This document shows, piece after piece, positions 54,030 through 64,000 of a stretch of 64,000 nt of DNA. Numbering within the stretch: the first letter of the stretch is position 1; each line of letters starts with the position of its first letter. A model generated the notes under the pieces. That model made no database searches. It worked only from the letters and a program-made list of their open reading frames with translations, and was not told the DNA's origin. The stretch covers positions 434,001 through 498,000 of the forward strand of contig JAWPHD010000087.1 of the NCBI GenBank assembly GCA_037043455.1, written 5' to 3'. Made by a program: the position numbers and the translations under genes. The stretch comes from Cyrtodaria siliqua (lineage: Eukaryota; Mollusca; Bivalvia; Adapedonta; Hiatellidae).

Positions 54030-57000
54030 AATGAAAGAGTCGGTTACTGAGCCGTTAGAATGAAATAGTCGGTTATTGAAACATAACGTTCAAATGTAAG
54101 ATGAAATATTCGTTTATTGAAACTTAACGTTAAAATGTAAGAATAAAATAGTCGGTTAATGAACCATTACGTTAAAATGTAGTAATGAAATACTCGGTTA
54201 TTGAACCATTACGTTAAATTGTAAGAATGAAATTGTCAGCTATTGATCCATTACGTTAAAATGTAAGAAAGAAACAGTCGGTTATTGAGTCATTACGTTA
54301 AAATGTAAGAATGAAATTGTCGGTTATTGAACCATTACGTTAAAATGTAAGATGAAATAGTCGTTTATTGTACCATTACGTTAAAATGTAAGAATGAAAT
54401 AGTCGGTTATTGAACCATTACGTTAAAATATAGGAATGAAATACTCAGTTATTGAACCATTACGTTAAATTGTAAGAATGAAATTGTCGGCTATTGATCC
54501 ATTACGTTAAAATGTAAGAATGAAACAGTCGGCTATTCATCCATTATATTAAAATGTAAGAATGAAATATTACGTTAAAATGTAAGAATGAAATAGTCGG
54601 TTATTGATCTATTACGTTAAAATGTAAGAATGAAATAGTCGGCTATTCGTCCATTACGTTAAATTGTAAGATTGAAATAGTCGGTTATTGATCCATTACG
54701 TTAAAATGTAAGAATGAAATTGTCGGCTATTCATCCATTACGTTAAAATGTAAAAATAAAATTGTCGGCTATTCATCCATAACGTTAAAATGTAAGAAAG
54801 AAATAGTCGTTTATTGAACCATTACGTTAAAATGTAAGATGAAATAGTCGGTTATTGAACCATTACGTTAAAATGTAAGATGAAATAGTCGGTTATTGAA
54901 CCATTACGTTAAATTGTAAGAATGAAATTGTTGGCTATTGATCCATTACGTTAAAATGTAAGAATGAAACAGTCGGCTAATAATCCATTATGTTAAAATG
55001 TAAGAATGATATATTACGTTCAAATGTAAGAATGAAATAGTCGGTTATTGATCTATTACGTTAAAATGTAAGAATGAAATAGTCGGCTATTCGTCCATTA
55101 CGTTAAATTGTAAGATTGAAATAGTCGGTTATTGATCCATTACGTTAAAATGTAAGAATGAAATTGTCGGCTATTCATCCATTACGTTAAAATGTAAAAA
55201 TAAAATTGTCGGCTATTCATCCATTACGTTAAAATGTAAGAAAGAAATAGTCGTTTATTGAACCATTACGTTAAAATGTAAGATGAAATAGTCGGTTATT
55301 GAACCATTACGTTAAAATGTAAGATGAAATAGTCGGTTATTGAACCATTACGTTAAATTGTAAGAATGAAATTGTTGGCTATTGATCCATTACGTTAAAA
55401 TGTAAGAATGAAACAGTCGGCTAATAATCCATTATGTTAAAATGTAAGAATGATATATTACGTTCAAATGTAAGAATGAAATAGTCGGTTATTGATCCAT
55501 TACGTTAACATGTAAGAATGAAACAGTCGGCTATTCATCCATTATGTTAAAATGTAAGAATGAAATATTACGTTAAAATGTAAGAATGAAATAGTCGGTT
55601 ATTGATCCATTACGTTAAAATGTAAGAATGAAATAGTCGGCTATTCATCCATTATGTTAAAATGTAAGAATGAAATATTACGTTAAAATGTAAGAATGAA
55701 ATAGTCGGTTATTGAACCATTACGTTAACATGTAGGAATGAAATAGTCGGTTATTGAACCATTACGTTAAAGTGTAAGAATGAAATTGTCGGCTATTGAT
55801 CCATTACGTTAAAATGTAAGAATGAAACAGTCGGTTATTGAGTCATTACGTTAAAATGTAAGAATGGAATAGTCGGTTATTGAATCATTACGTTAAAATG
55901 TAAGATGAAATAGTCTTTTATTGTACCATTACGTTAAAATGTAAGAATGAAATAGTCGTTTATTGAACCATTACGTTAAAATGTAAGATGAAATAGTCGG
56001 TTAATGAACCATTACGTCAAAATGTAAGATGAAATAGTCGGTTATTGAACCATTACGTTAAAATTCAAGAATGAAATTTTGGATATTGAACCATTACGTT
56101 AAAATGTAAGATGAACTAGTCATTTATTGAACCATTACGTTAAAATGTAAGATGAAATCGTCGTTTATTGAACCATTGTGTTAAAATGTTAGATGAGATA
56201 GTCGGTTATTGAACCATTATGTTAAAATGTAAGAATGAAATAGTCGGTTATTGAACCATTACGTTAAAATGTAAGACTGAAATTGTCGTCTATTGAACCA
56301 TTACGTTAAAATGTAAGATGAACTAGTCATTTATTGAACCATTACGTTAAAATGTAAGATGAAATCGTCGGTTAATGAACCATTACGTTAAAATGTAAGA
56401 TGAAATAGTCTTTTATTGAACCATTACGTTAAAATGTAAGATGAAATAGTCGGTTATTGAACCATTATGTTAAAATGTAAGACGAAATAGTCGATTATTG
56501 AACCATTACGTTCAAATGTAAGAATGAAATATTACGTTAAAATGTAAGAATGAAATAGTCGGTTATTGAACCATTACGTTAAACTGTAAGATGAAATAGT
56601 CGTTTATTGAACCATTGTGTTAAAATGTTAGATGAAATAGTCGGTTATTGAACCATTATGTTAAAATGTAAGAATGAAATAGTCGGTTATTGAACCATTA
56701 CGTTAAAATGTAAGAATGAAATTGTCATCTATTGAACCATTACGTTAAAATGTAAGATGAAATAGTCGGTTATTGAACCATTACGTTAAAATGTAAGATG
56801 AAATAGTCAGTTATTGAACCATTATGTTAAAATGTAAGACGAAATAGTCGTTTATTGAACCATTACGTTCAAATGTAGGAATGAAATAGTCGGTTATTGA
56901 ACCATTATGTTAAAATGTAGGAATGAAATTGTCGGCTATTCATCCATTACGTTAAAATGTAAGAATGAAATTGTCGGCTATTCATCCATTACGTTAAAAT

Positions 57001-57691
57001 TGTCGGCTATTCATCCATTACGTTAAAATGTAAGAATGAAATAGTCGGCTATTCGTTCATTACGTTAAAATGTAAGAATGAATGAAATTGTCGCCTATTC
57101 ATCCGTAAAATGTAAGAATGAAATAGTCGGCTATTCATCCATTACGTTAAAATGTAAGAATGAACTAATCGGCTATTAAGCCTTACCTTAAAATGTAAGT
57201 ATGAAATAATCTGTTATTGAACCATTAAGTTAACATGTAAGAATGAAATTGTCGGCTATTCATCCTTGACGTTAAAATGTAAGAATGAAATACTCGGTTA
57301 TTGAACCATTACGTTAAAATGTAATGTGAAATAGTCGTTTATTGAACCATAACGTTAAAATGTAAGAATGAAATAGTCGGTTATTGAGCCATTACGTTAA
57401 AATGTAAGAATGAAATAGTCGGTTATTGAACCATTACGTTAAAATGTAAGAATGAAATAGTCGGCTATTGAGCCTTACGTTAAAATGTTAGAATGAAATA
57501 CTCGGTTATTGAACCATTACGTTAAAATGTAATATGAAATAGTCGTTTATTGAACCATAACGTTAAAATGTAAGAATGAAATAGTCGGTTATTGAGCCAT
57601 TACGTTAAAATGTAAGAATAAAATAGTCGGTTATTGAACCATTACGTTAAAATGTAAGAATGAAATAGTCGGCTATATACGTTAAAATGTA
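54030..57691 (-). repeat. 42-bp minisatellite, about 87 units
   Basis: Plus-strand unit in parts: gaatgaaatagtcggttatt, gaaccattacgttaaaatgt, aa. Variants alternate (tcggctattcatcc for tcggttattgaacc; gatgaa for gaatgaa; short units attacgttaaaatgtaagaa). It lies between the family A ORF2 C-terminus and the distal 3' end of the same element. There is no open frame of note. A higher-order period of 444 bp is visible between about 54560 and 55450. Confidence 0.95.
54560..55450 (-). repeat. 444-bp higher-order duplication in the 42-bp array
   Basis: The variant ggctattcgtccattacgtt occurs at 54641 and again at 55085. The run of distinctive units around it (aattgtaagattgaaatagt, aatgtaaaaataaaattgtc, aatgtaagaaagaaatagtc) repeats in the same order. 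Offset is 444 bp. Confidence 0.8.
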
Positions 57692-57779
57692 TAGGTTAAA
57701 CTAGTAACACATAATGAATGATTTGGTAAAACTATTAACGATGTATATGAAGAACAACAAACTCCCGTCAACGTAAACA

Positions 57780-58175
57780 AGTTAATACAAACACGAATGT
57801 AATTATAATGAATTATGCAGTCGAATTTCTTTGAGAAATCTTAATAAAACATGACTGGAATCAATTATGTCAAACAGTTCTATCATACTATTAACTAGTA
57901 TGTAGCGTCTTTGTACACAATCTAACACGTTATGGTAGACGGTTAACAGTGCAAAACGGGGTATACTCGTACATTCTGGCAATTGCTCACCGTATTCATA
58001 TGAATTAGCATAACGTATATGCCGAATTCTGCATCTGGCTTAAACAACTTACTGGCTGTACTAGAATGATGTCAAGATTGATTTAAATGTTCACGGACAA
58101 CGCCCAAGTTGCTTGCCAAGCGCTGCGATCATATTTGTTAATGGAACATTTAAAATCAGCATAAGATAACCAAAA
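57780..58175 (-). pseudogene. Family A ORF2, C-terminal remnant
   Basis: As reverse complement it follows the order of 15855-16290. Words on the plus strand: 'cccgtcaacgtaaacaagtt', 'ataatgaattatgcagtcga', 'cggttaacagtgcaaaacgg', 'ggtatactcgtacattctgg', 'caattgctcac' and 'aacatttaaaatcagcataa'. Translation gives a decayed form of the PECIPCFAPLTV segment. The NVNTM site here is single and altered, not expanded. Confidence 0.75.
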
Positions 58176-58194
58176 CTGCAATATGTTTTAATAT

Positions 58195-58250
58195 GTATCG
58201 TGTTCGGCGATTTCCAGACTTCTTTCATACTCTTTTTTTAGGTATATGTA
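58195..58250 (+). repeat. Fragment of the 'gtgttcggc' module end
   Basis: 'tgtatcgtgttcggcgattt', then ccagacttctttcatactc matches the end of the fragments at 49020-49060 and 50215-50265. It lies exactly where the family A C-terminus is interrupted, so it marks the insertion boundary. Confidence 0.55.
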
Positions 58251-58299
58251 AACCTTAAATGTGGAAATAAATACTAATGCTTGGCTATGGAACGTCATG

Positions 58300-58570
58300 A
58301 CTGATTTATGAGGTTGCCGAATAATATATGCAGTGCAGTTCCCTTTATGTGGTAGATCTTTATGATATGCAGTGCATTTTTAATTATATGTGGTAAATAC
58401 ATCTTTATATGTGGTAGAAAAGTATTTATATGCAGTATATTTATCAGTATATGCGATAGATAAGTCATTGTATGTAGTAGATAAACCATTATATGTGGTC
58501 CAATTATTACTATATGCAGTAGTTTATCTAATATATGAGGTCCTTTGGACATTATATGAAGCAGGTTTTG
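58300..58570 (+). repeat. 21-bp-periodic repeat (tatatgyrgt core), left array
   Basis: About 12 diverged units, each with tatatg (or close) every 21 bp, for example gataagtcattgtatgtagt, gataaaccattatatgtggt and caattattactatatgcagt. Because 21 is a multiple of three, both strands stay open (58295-58552 minus, 58390-58659 plus) and show heptads such as KSLYVVD KPLYVVQ. I regard these frames as by-products. Inverted partner at 60770-61075. Confidence 0.85.
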
Positions 58571-58604
58571 TACTTCTAGTGACTGTAAAAGTCTCCCCGT
58601 GCTA

Positions 58605-58790
58605 CGAATCAGTAGTGTTATTTTTTACTGGTCCTTTGGGACCAACGAGCCCTATATAGGTGGCTTTGAAGTAGAATACTGCTTAAGCCGGTGCTAGGGG
58701 GCGTGAGAAGTGTTGCTTCTTTCATTACTTCTCATGAACAGAATCAATAAAACCGAGTCTGCTGCTTTATTCTCTTAATGTTTCCATTCC
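58605..58790 (+). repeat. 'accgagtctgct' module, left copy
   Basis: 'cagtagtgttattttttact', 'ggtcctttgggaccaa', 'aagccggtgctagggggcgt', 'cttctcatgaacagaatcaa' and 'taaaaccgagtctgctgctt'. It directly follows the left 21-bp array. Matches 41063-41292 in order. Confidence 0.8.
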
Positions 58791-60769
58791 AATTAAGGGT
58801 CCACAAGGGACAATACATACAAGTAAATGGCAACTAGAAGCCATTCATTGGTCAAACATTATCGGGTGAGACACGTCATACAATTTGTTTGCGTCTATTA
58901 ATAGAATTGGTATGGGGATTGTGTATGCGTATACAATTTTGCAACTGACATAGGAAACACTAAGTTTGATTTATTTTTAAGTGATTATAAAAAGTAAATA
59001 GATTGTAACTTTATTACCCTTGAATTTTTAATTTTAAAATGAGGGATTGCCAGGTGGGGAGGGGGCGGCGTCGGCGGGAATAACACACCGAGGATTTGAC
59101 AGATATCAACTCCTGTTTTAAAGGAATCCAGCTAAAATATCTGCACCATCCCCCCGCACACCCCACCCTCTGGATTTAGAGCCCGCACATAGAAAGTCAA
59201 CAAAAGACCCCATACATTTTGTTTCTTCAAAAGTACCCTTACAGAAACAAACAAACGCTACCCTGATAAAAACGTTTATTCAAACCCCGAATCCCTAGAA
59301 AATCTACAAAATACCCCCATGGCCTAACTATTTAGTCCTAACAAAAGGCTCATCAAACTCGATAGACTGCGCCATTTAAAGTAGTTTTTTTTTAAACTGG
59401 GAGGCCATTGCCCCCAATACCCTCAAGAAATTACAGGTCTATTCTGCCTCTGAAATGTTGATAAATGAGCCTGATATGTTTGGAATATCATGGAAAACTA
59501 AATAAGAAAATACTTTACCTTATACCTATGCCCTCGTTTTTATTGTATTTTTGACTTCTTACAATTGTTTTGATTATTTTTTTGCAATACGCATGCCTTA
59601 CATAGAGGTAGCTACGCTCCTCTCTCTCACGCAGTTCTGACGATGTATCTTTCTTGGTTACTTTTTAGCCAGAATACACCCCTGGATTTATAAAATAAAA
59701 GTTGAAAAACCTTTCCTCAGGTCCTGCCACTTGTAAAATCTGCAAAATACCACCTTAATTATCTGGAAATCCCTTTCTTACCATCTCCTTGTCTTTAAAC
59801 ATACACCCTCATCCCCCACACACACAGACCACCCCCTTTCCGAACCTAGCGTCACCGGATTTAAACAACAACACCAAAAAAAGAAAAAGAAAACAAGCAC
59901 CACCCTGAGAAAAAGCATTCACCTCACCCTAGGTAGATTTAAAAAAAAAAAACAACCTGAAATCAGTGCTTAACTCCCTCCTAATAAAATCGTCTTTTCC
60001 CCCATTCTCTTAAAACCACCTCCTGTGAATAAAACAACTGGAAAACACACCAGTCACCCTGGAAAATGTCGAAAATACCATCCCTCACCCCACTTGAAAA
60101 ACAAAACAAAAAAACACCTGCATTTGATATACGAGACATGCACAGTGAAGCAGTCTAGGGAGAGCCCAGCATTCTAGATATTTTTATAGAACGTAGATCA
60201 GACGCTTGGTCATGATCGCAATTGAATGCGCTTAACGTACTATTAAATTTACCGTTTCAAAAATCGGCCATTGACTGTCACTTATCTTTCGCAACATCTC
60301 ACAGCATTACTCGAATGTGAATCGAAGGTTTCCATATTAGTTACGTTATCGCGCCTTAGATTCCCGCCAAAACAAATTTGCATTCAAAATCAAAGTTATT
60401 TTCCAAATTTTGCAATGTCATTCAGCCGATTTCTCCATCAATAGTTTTACATGAAAGCTGTGATAAAACCTTCATCTGCATTGTAAAAAACAAACATTAA
60501 ACGCAAATTATACATCAACACGTGTGGCCAGCGGCCATATTGTTTACATAGCGACAGTGCACTATTTTCTGTGCCGTTGCGCATGCCTTCCGGCTAACAA
60601 AATGTCAAAATTTTGAACATACCTAAGCCTGATATACCCACGAGGCGGTCCCGAAGAATGACGGAAATGGCCGAGCGTTCACGATTGTGTCGCTTGTTTG
60701 AGTGAAACGGGAATGCACAGTGAAGCAGTCTATAAAATCGTAATATCTCAAAAAACGATTGTTCCGATT
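58791..60769. other. No gene seen; C-rich degenerate region
   Basis: 59040-60120 is unusually C-rich on the plus strand, with loosely recurring words 'aaaatctacaaaatac' (59303), 'aaaatctgcaaaatac' (59736) and 'aaaatgtcgaaaatac' (60063), perhaps an old repeat of uneven spacing. 'gcacagtgaagcagtcta' occurs twice, at 60140 and 60716, and inverted at 33617. Minus frame 60623-60823 has no motif. Confidence 0.5.
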
Positions 60770-61075
60770 GATCTCATCATCATAATGAACAAAACACAGC
60801 ATGTAATAGAAAAAGCGCTCCATATCATAAGAAATGCACCACGTATAAAGCCGTTGGTACCGAATATAAGGACGAATACACCACGTATATTAAAATATGT
60901 ACCACATATAAAGTCAATAGAAGTGCAGTGCATATTAATACAAACCTACTTTATATAATGTTCAAAGGACCTCACATATTAGATAAACTACTGGATATAA
61001 TAATAAATGCACTACATATAATGATAACTGGACCGCATATAATGGTTTATCTACTATATACAATGACTGGCAAAC
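60770..61075 (-). repeat. 21-bp-periodic repeat, right array (inverted)
   Basis: The same 21-bp period on the opposite strand. Its reverse complement reads gataaaccattatatgcggt, then ccagttatcattatatgtag and gtttatctaatatgtgaggt, in the same order as the left array. It extends to about 60780 with further diverged units (heptads such as VPHIKSI and TPRILKY in the plus-strand open frame 60698-60958). Not a gene. Confidence 0.85.
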
Positions 61076-61094
61076 ACAAACAAGAGAGAAATTA

Positions 61095-61262
61095 GCAGAC
61101 TCGGTTTCATTGAGTATGTTCATGAGAGGTAAAATAAAGTGCAACACCGCGTACGCCCCTTGCACTGGCATACGCGATATTTTATTTTAAAGCCAAAACG
61201 ATTGGTCTTGAAAATCCCATAGGACCAGTAAGTAATAACACTACTGACATTAAACAGACGTC
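61095..61262 (-). repeat. 'accgagtctgct' module, right copy (inverted)
   Basis: On the plus strand 'agcagactcggtttcattga', 'gttcatgagaggtaaaataa', 'aaaatcccataggaccagta' and 'agtaataacactactgac' are the reverse complement of the left module. On its own strand this module precedes the 21-bp array, while in the left copy it follows the array. Confidence 0.8.
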
Positions 61263-61494
61263 ATACAACATTAAACAGCTAGTGCAAATGTCAATAAATA
61301 CTGAACAGTGATTCCCTCGGAAGCAACCAACATAAACAAGAGAGTCTGAGAAAAGTTCGTGCGAATCCAGTATAAAATAATAACATTAACACTTATAAGA
61401 TTATAAGATTGTATTTTTTAAAAATAGAAGTTATAACTGGAGATTACCCAAGGCCAGAATAATTGAAAGATAATAAGAAATGATCATCATTAGC

Positions 61495-61830
61495 TGAATA
61501 TAGTTCAATTGCCTTAAGTTCAGCTGACAACTGGTAGAGGCATTATTAGGCATTCGGCTCTTTATATTGTGTTTGTGAACAACAACTAGGCCATGCAGCT
61601 ATCTTATCTCTATCTGTAGAACCATCTGTATATATCTTGCAAATTATTACATTTCGATTTAATTTCATTAAATTTGCTCTGAAAGACCTTAGAACATGAG
61701 CTGTATTTGTTATTAATGCTAATATCAAAATAAGTGTTTGGCGATTCCAAAGTCCACGGTGGAATTTGTGCTCCTTAGTATTTGATAATACTTTAACAAT
61801 CAGATTTAGATCTATACTAAACATGCTAAA
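61495..61830 (-). pseudogene. Family A ORF2, RNase H start remnant
   Basis: Frame 61546-61884 contains KFHRGLWNRQTLILILALIT, FRANLMKLNRNVIICK and YTDGSTDRDKIA (first catalytic Asp in TDGS kept here). Beyond it the FSAELKAIEL word can be read at about 61515. Matches 16560-16870 of the other minus-strand copy. Confidence 0.75.
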
Positions 61831-62129
61831 GGAAAAAAGAAACGCAAATCTGCAATGATAATCAAATACCTTGTCGTTCATCAAATAGCTTGACGTGCAT
61901 TTAACTAAAAGCTTTATTTCAGTACATAGTATTTAGGTTTGATATTAATATTCCGCTAGTTTTGTGCGAATCTGATTGTCAGATAAACTTTCATAAACGA
62001 AACCAAGCGATACGTCATATAATGCGGGCAGCATATACAGACAACGTAATCAGTTAGAAATGATCCTGGCACGTATTCGGTTGTTAGGAGGACCCCTTTT
62101 CTTTACGATGGTTTCACGGCGGTTTCACG
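61831..62129. other. Unassigned segment between family A pieces
   Basis: This is where thumb and connection sequence would be expected, but it shows no resemblance to 16871-17392 by eye. It is a deletion with filler or an unidentified insertion. Confidence 0.4.
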
Positions 62130-62360
62130 TTCTCACTCTTCTGTTCATGAGTATCGGAGAGGGTTGTACCTATTTGGACCCGAAACTGTCTATCATGCCA
62201 GCAATTTGACCAAGAGTAAAACGATAAGTCATAATAACATACTTTCACGCAGTATCATACGATTTTTCAAGTGAAAAAAAAGCTACTAGATGTTCTTTCT
62301 TTATGAAACTTCCCTACTAAAAATCACATCCAATGCGATTGGATGATGTGCCTAGTTTAG
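62130..62360 (-). pseudogene. Family A ORF2, reverse transcriptase motif A region remnant
   Basis: Plus-strand words 'tctgttcatgagtatcggag', 'agggttgtacctatttggac', 'cgaaactgtctatcatgcca', 'gcagtatcatac' and 'ctagatgttctttctttatg' follow 17460-17650 in order. Translation gives decayed DRQFRV.MGS..SD.HEQ and AFVKKEHLVA segments. Heavily mutated. Confidence 0.7.
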
Positions 62361-63799
62361 TGACAATCACGCCGTTGGGCTGGGGTTAAACCGGTGCACT
62401 TCACGTCACTTACACTAATTTTAATTGATTAAACTTGACAAGGTAAATAAGGAAATCCCGGGTCATATCCTATAAAAAAAAAAGGCAATATATATCAAAC
62501 ACATTGTCGTGTAACCATCACGTACATGCTTTAAAAAATAATGCCGAAGCCACAAACTAAGCACTCCTTGATATCATTTGACAGAAGCCAGGGTAACATG
62601 AAACGAAACAGTTGACATATCAAGACAATATTAAATACATTATTAAACGTAACAGTCCTTATCATAATTAAGGTAGTAGACGTCATCATAGTGGAAAGCG
62701 AACTGTAAATGAATAGTATGTAATTGTCCAACACATTTGATAAAGAGTGTGTGAAGGTGATCATTACTAGGATCTTAAGACGTATGTTAATAACGTCAAC
62801 ATAACTCAGATTATTGAAGATGGGCTATAAAAGAGACTCAATACTGAACTTAGTTTATATTTATTGGAATAACAAGGCCATGGCTTCAGCATAATATAAC
62901 AAGAAACATAATGTGCATAACAAATGTGCAGTCACGATATTTATAACAATTTGAAAAATGGTCACACTGCTGTGACCGCGACATACTGCCACATGCCACA
63001 AGTGGTGACAGGGGCACCACGAGAGACACCGCTATTAAAATGGGGGAAGCAGAGCACAGCAGTGAAAAGAACAAGTCCTCAAATGGAGGTATGGCTGACG
63101 GGTTGAAAATCCTTGTCGCAAATGAGTTCTTTAATTACTTTCATATTTTTAAAAGGAGATCAAAATAGTGATAAAGCATGTTGCAAGTGTCATTATTATT
63201 CAAATGTTGACAGCGATAGCCCTGATAGATTAGCTGTTAGTTTTACAAATTTTAAGAATTAGACTCGACTACAAGCCCCAGAAAAAAACACGAATAGCTT
63301 GTTAAACATAAATCATATGTTGCTGGGTAAAATTCCTCATCTAAGTGCAGATAATGTACAATCTCAAAATTGAAATCATCTCTCTAGTCATAAATATTCC
63401 TTATTATTTCATCATCATACAGATTGAGGGAAGAAGCGCGATATATACAAATTGAGAGAAGAAGCGACACAATGAAACATATTAAATTGTTGAGTTGAAG
63501 GTATTTAAAATAGATATTATTATTTTCCTTTAACCAATTGAATAAATTATAGGACTTTCATAATTGCTGATCTCTTTGGGGAATATAATCAATAACACGA
63601 TTATCTCGGAAAACTCTCGATAAAGCAATAAAAAAATACATCCATATTAGGATATGGTAGTGTGAGATTGCCAATATAGGGTAGGAAGACATGTCTAGCA
63701 AAAGCTTGTGTCTGCTTAACCATCGATCAACCTTATTGAAAAAATGGACACAAGAGAAAGCCATAAAAAACATATCGTGCTTAAAGAGTGAGGTTTGGT
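62361..63799. other. No gene seen
   Basis: AT-rich DNA. Frames 62531-62764, 62886-63074, 62924-63106 and 63558-63875 show no recognisable domain; the last overlaps the next repeat. A short doubled phrase 'attgagggaagaagcg' and 'attgagagaagaagcg' lies at 63423 and 63451. Confidence 0.5.
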
Positions 63800-63995
63800 G
63801 CATCATGTAACCTTGTTTAAACCCCCGCAGTCTTTTTTTGCAACTGACCGTTTGCAATGCGGTAGCCCTATTCAACCATTTTATGTTTGTGATGTCATAT
63901 CTTGCCTTTTATTCGTCTTTGTAATTATGGTTTGTTTCTTTGAGCTTTTTTTGGTTAACTGGGGTCCTTGAATGCTACATTTTGAGTTTGAATGT
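63800..63995 (+). repeat. Penelope-like terminal segment
   Basis: 'caactgaccgtttgcaatgc', 'ggtagccctattcaaccatt', 'ttatgtttgtgatgtcatat', 'cttgccttttattcgtcttt' and 'ggggtccttgaatgctacat'. A well-preserved copy that probably continues past the window end. Confidence 0.7.
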
Positions 63996-64000
63996 GTGTA

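Larger units (their letters stand above)
53956..62360 (-). mobile_element. Family A non-LTR retrotransposon, copy with expanded 3' UTR and internal insertion
   Basis: On the minus strand, from 5': reverse transcriptase motif A region (62345-62130), RNase H start (61830-61495), a foreign block of about 3.3 kb (61490-58180), C-terminal ORF2 (58175-57780), 3' untranslated region with a 42-bp minisatellite (57691-54030), and the distal 3' end 'gttttacgccacaccgacag' with an AAAT-rich tail (53956-54020). The pieces lie in the order and orientation of one family A copy, so one interrupted element is the simplest reading; two neighbouring fragments cannot be excluded. Inactive. Confidence 0.6.

Noticed and set aside
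54030..57691. CRISPR-like array
   Set aside because: Repeats are contiguous with no unique spacers, units vary freely, and the context is a eukaryotic retrotransposon 3' end.
58295..58659. Heptad-repeat proteins on both strands
   Set aside because: Open frames follow from the 21-bp period; the same array is open on both strands and diverges without codon constraint.

Overview
The window looks like AT-rich nuclear DNA of a mollusc, most likely a bivalve. The evidence is its content: degenerate non-LTR retrotransposons, Penelope-like reverse transcriptase remnants, a tRNA-derived SINE with a GGTTCGATCC box B, foldback and TIR elements, and tandem repeats built on phrases such as 'agttatggccctt' that I know from mollusc genomes. 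I see no bacterial gene organisation, no rRNA and no intact host gene. The only candidate host coding sequence is a short serine-rich open segment at 42063-42186 that ends in a good splice donor (AAG|GTAAGA). The species call is inference; the repeat content is seen directly.

Layout. 1-683 is a 15-bp minisatellite running in frame into the last codons of a non-LTR ORF2 ('family A'). 1884-6693 is an 80-bp satellite with a 1033-bp higher-order duplication, split by a CGTT-rich insertion and by a Penelope-like element. 7918-9035 is a TIR element. 9062-10480 holds dispersed 3'-terminal fragments of the Penelope-like family. 12107-12248 is a near-perfect palindrome. 14430-15040 is a 150-bp tandem repeat. 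15679-19181 is a 5'-truncated family A copy (minus strand). 19270-24140 is two further tandem-repeat arrays split by a 1225-bp TIR element. 24236-24526 is a SINE with a GATA/GA microsatellite tail. 26885-28246 is a Penelope-like remnant next to an L1-type ORF1 remnant. 29544-32509 is a degenerate CR1/L2-like element.

Right half. 33507-34266 is a TIR element containing a tRNA-like sequence. 34267-39755 is the fullest family A copy: 5' leader, zinc-knuckle ORF1, then endonuclease, reverse transcriptase and RNase H, with a 277-bp nested retroposon insertion. 41063-43720 and 44975-47735 hold interspersed repeats and three more reverse transcriptase remnants. Two small MITE-like elements share CATTACGTGGTCC ends (42193-42430 and 51376-51644). 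53956-62360 appears to be one minus-strand family A copy whose 3' untranslated region has expanded into a 3.65-kb, 42-bp minisatellite and whose body is interrupted by 21-bp-periodic repeats. The window ends in another Penelope-like terminal fragment.

The most notable result is that two unrelated-looking minisatellites (15 bp at 1-605, 42 bp at 54030-57691) both lie in the 3' end of the same retrotransposon family. One grew from ORF2 codons (N-V-N-T-M), the other inside the 3' untranslated region. None of the retroelements is intact: all carry stops, frameshifts or deletions, several of them removing reverse transcriptase catalytic motifs.
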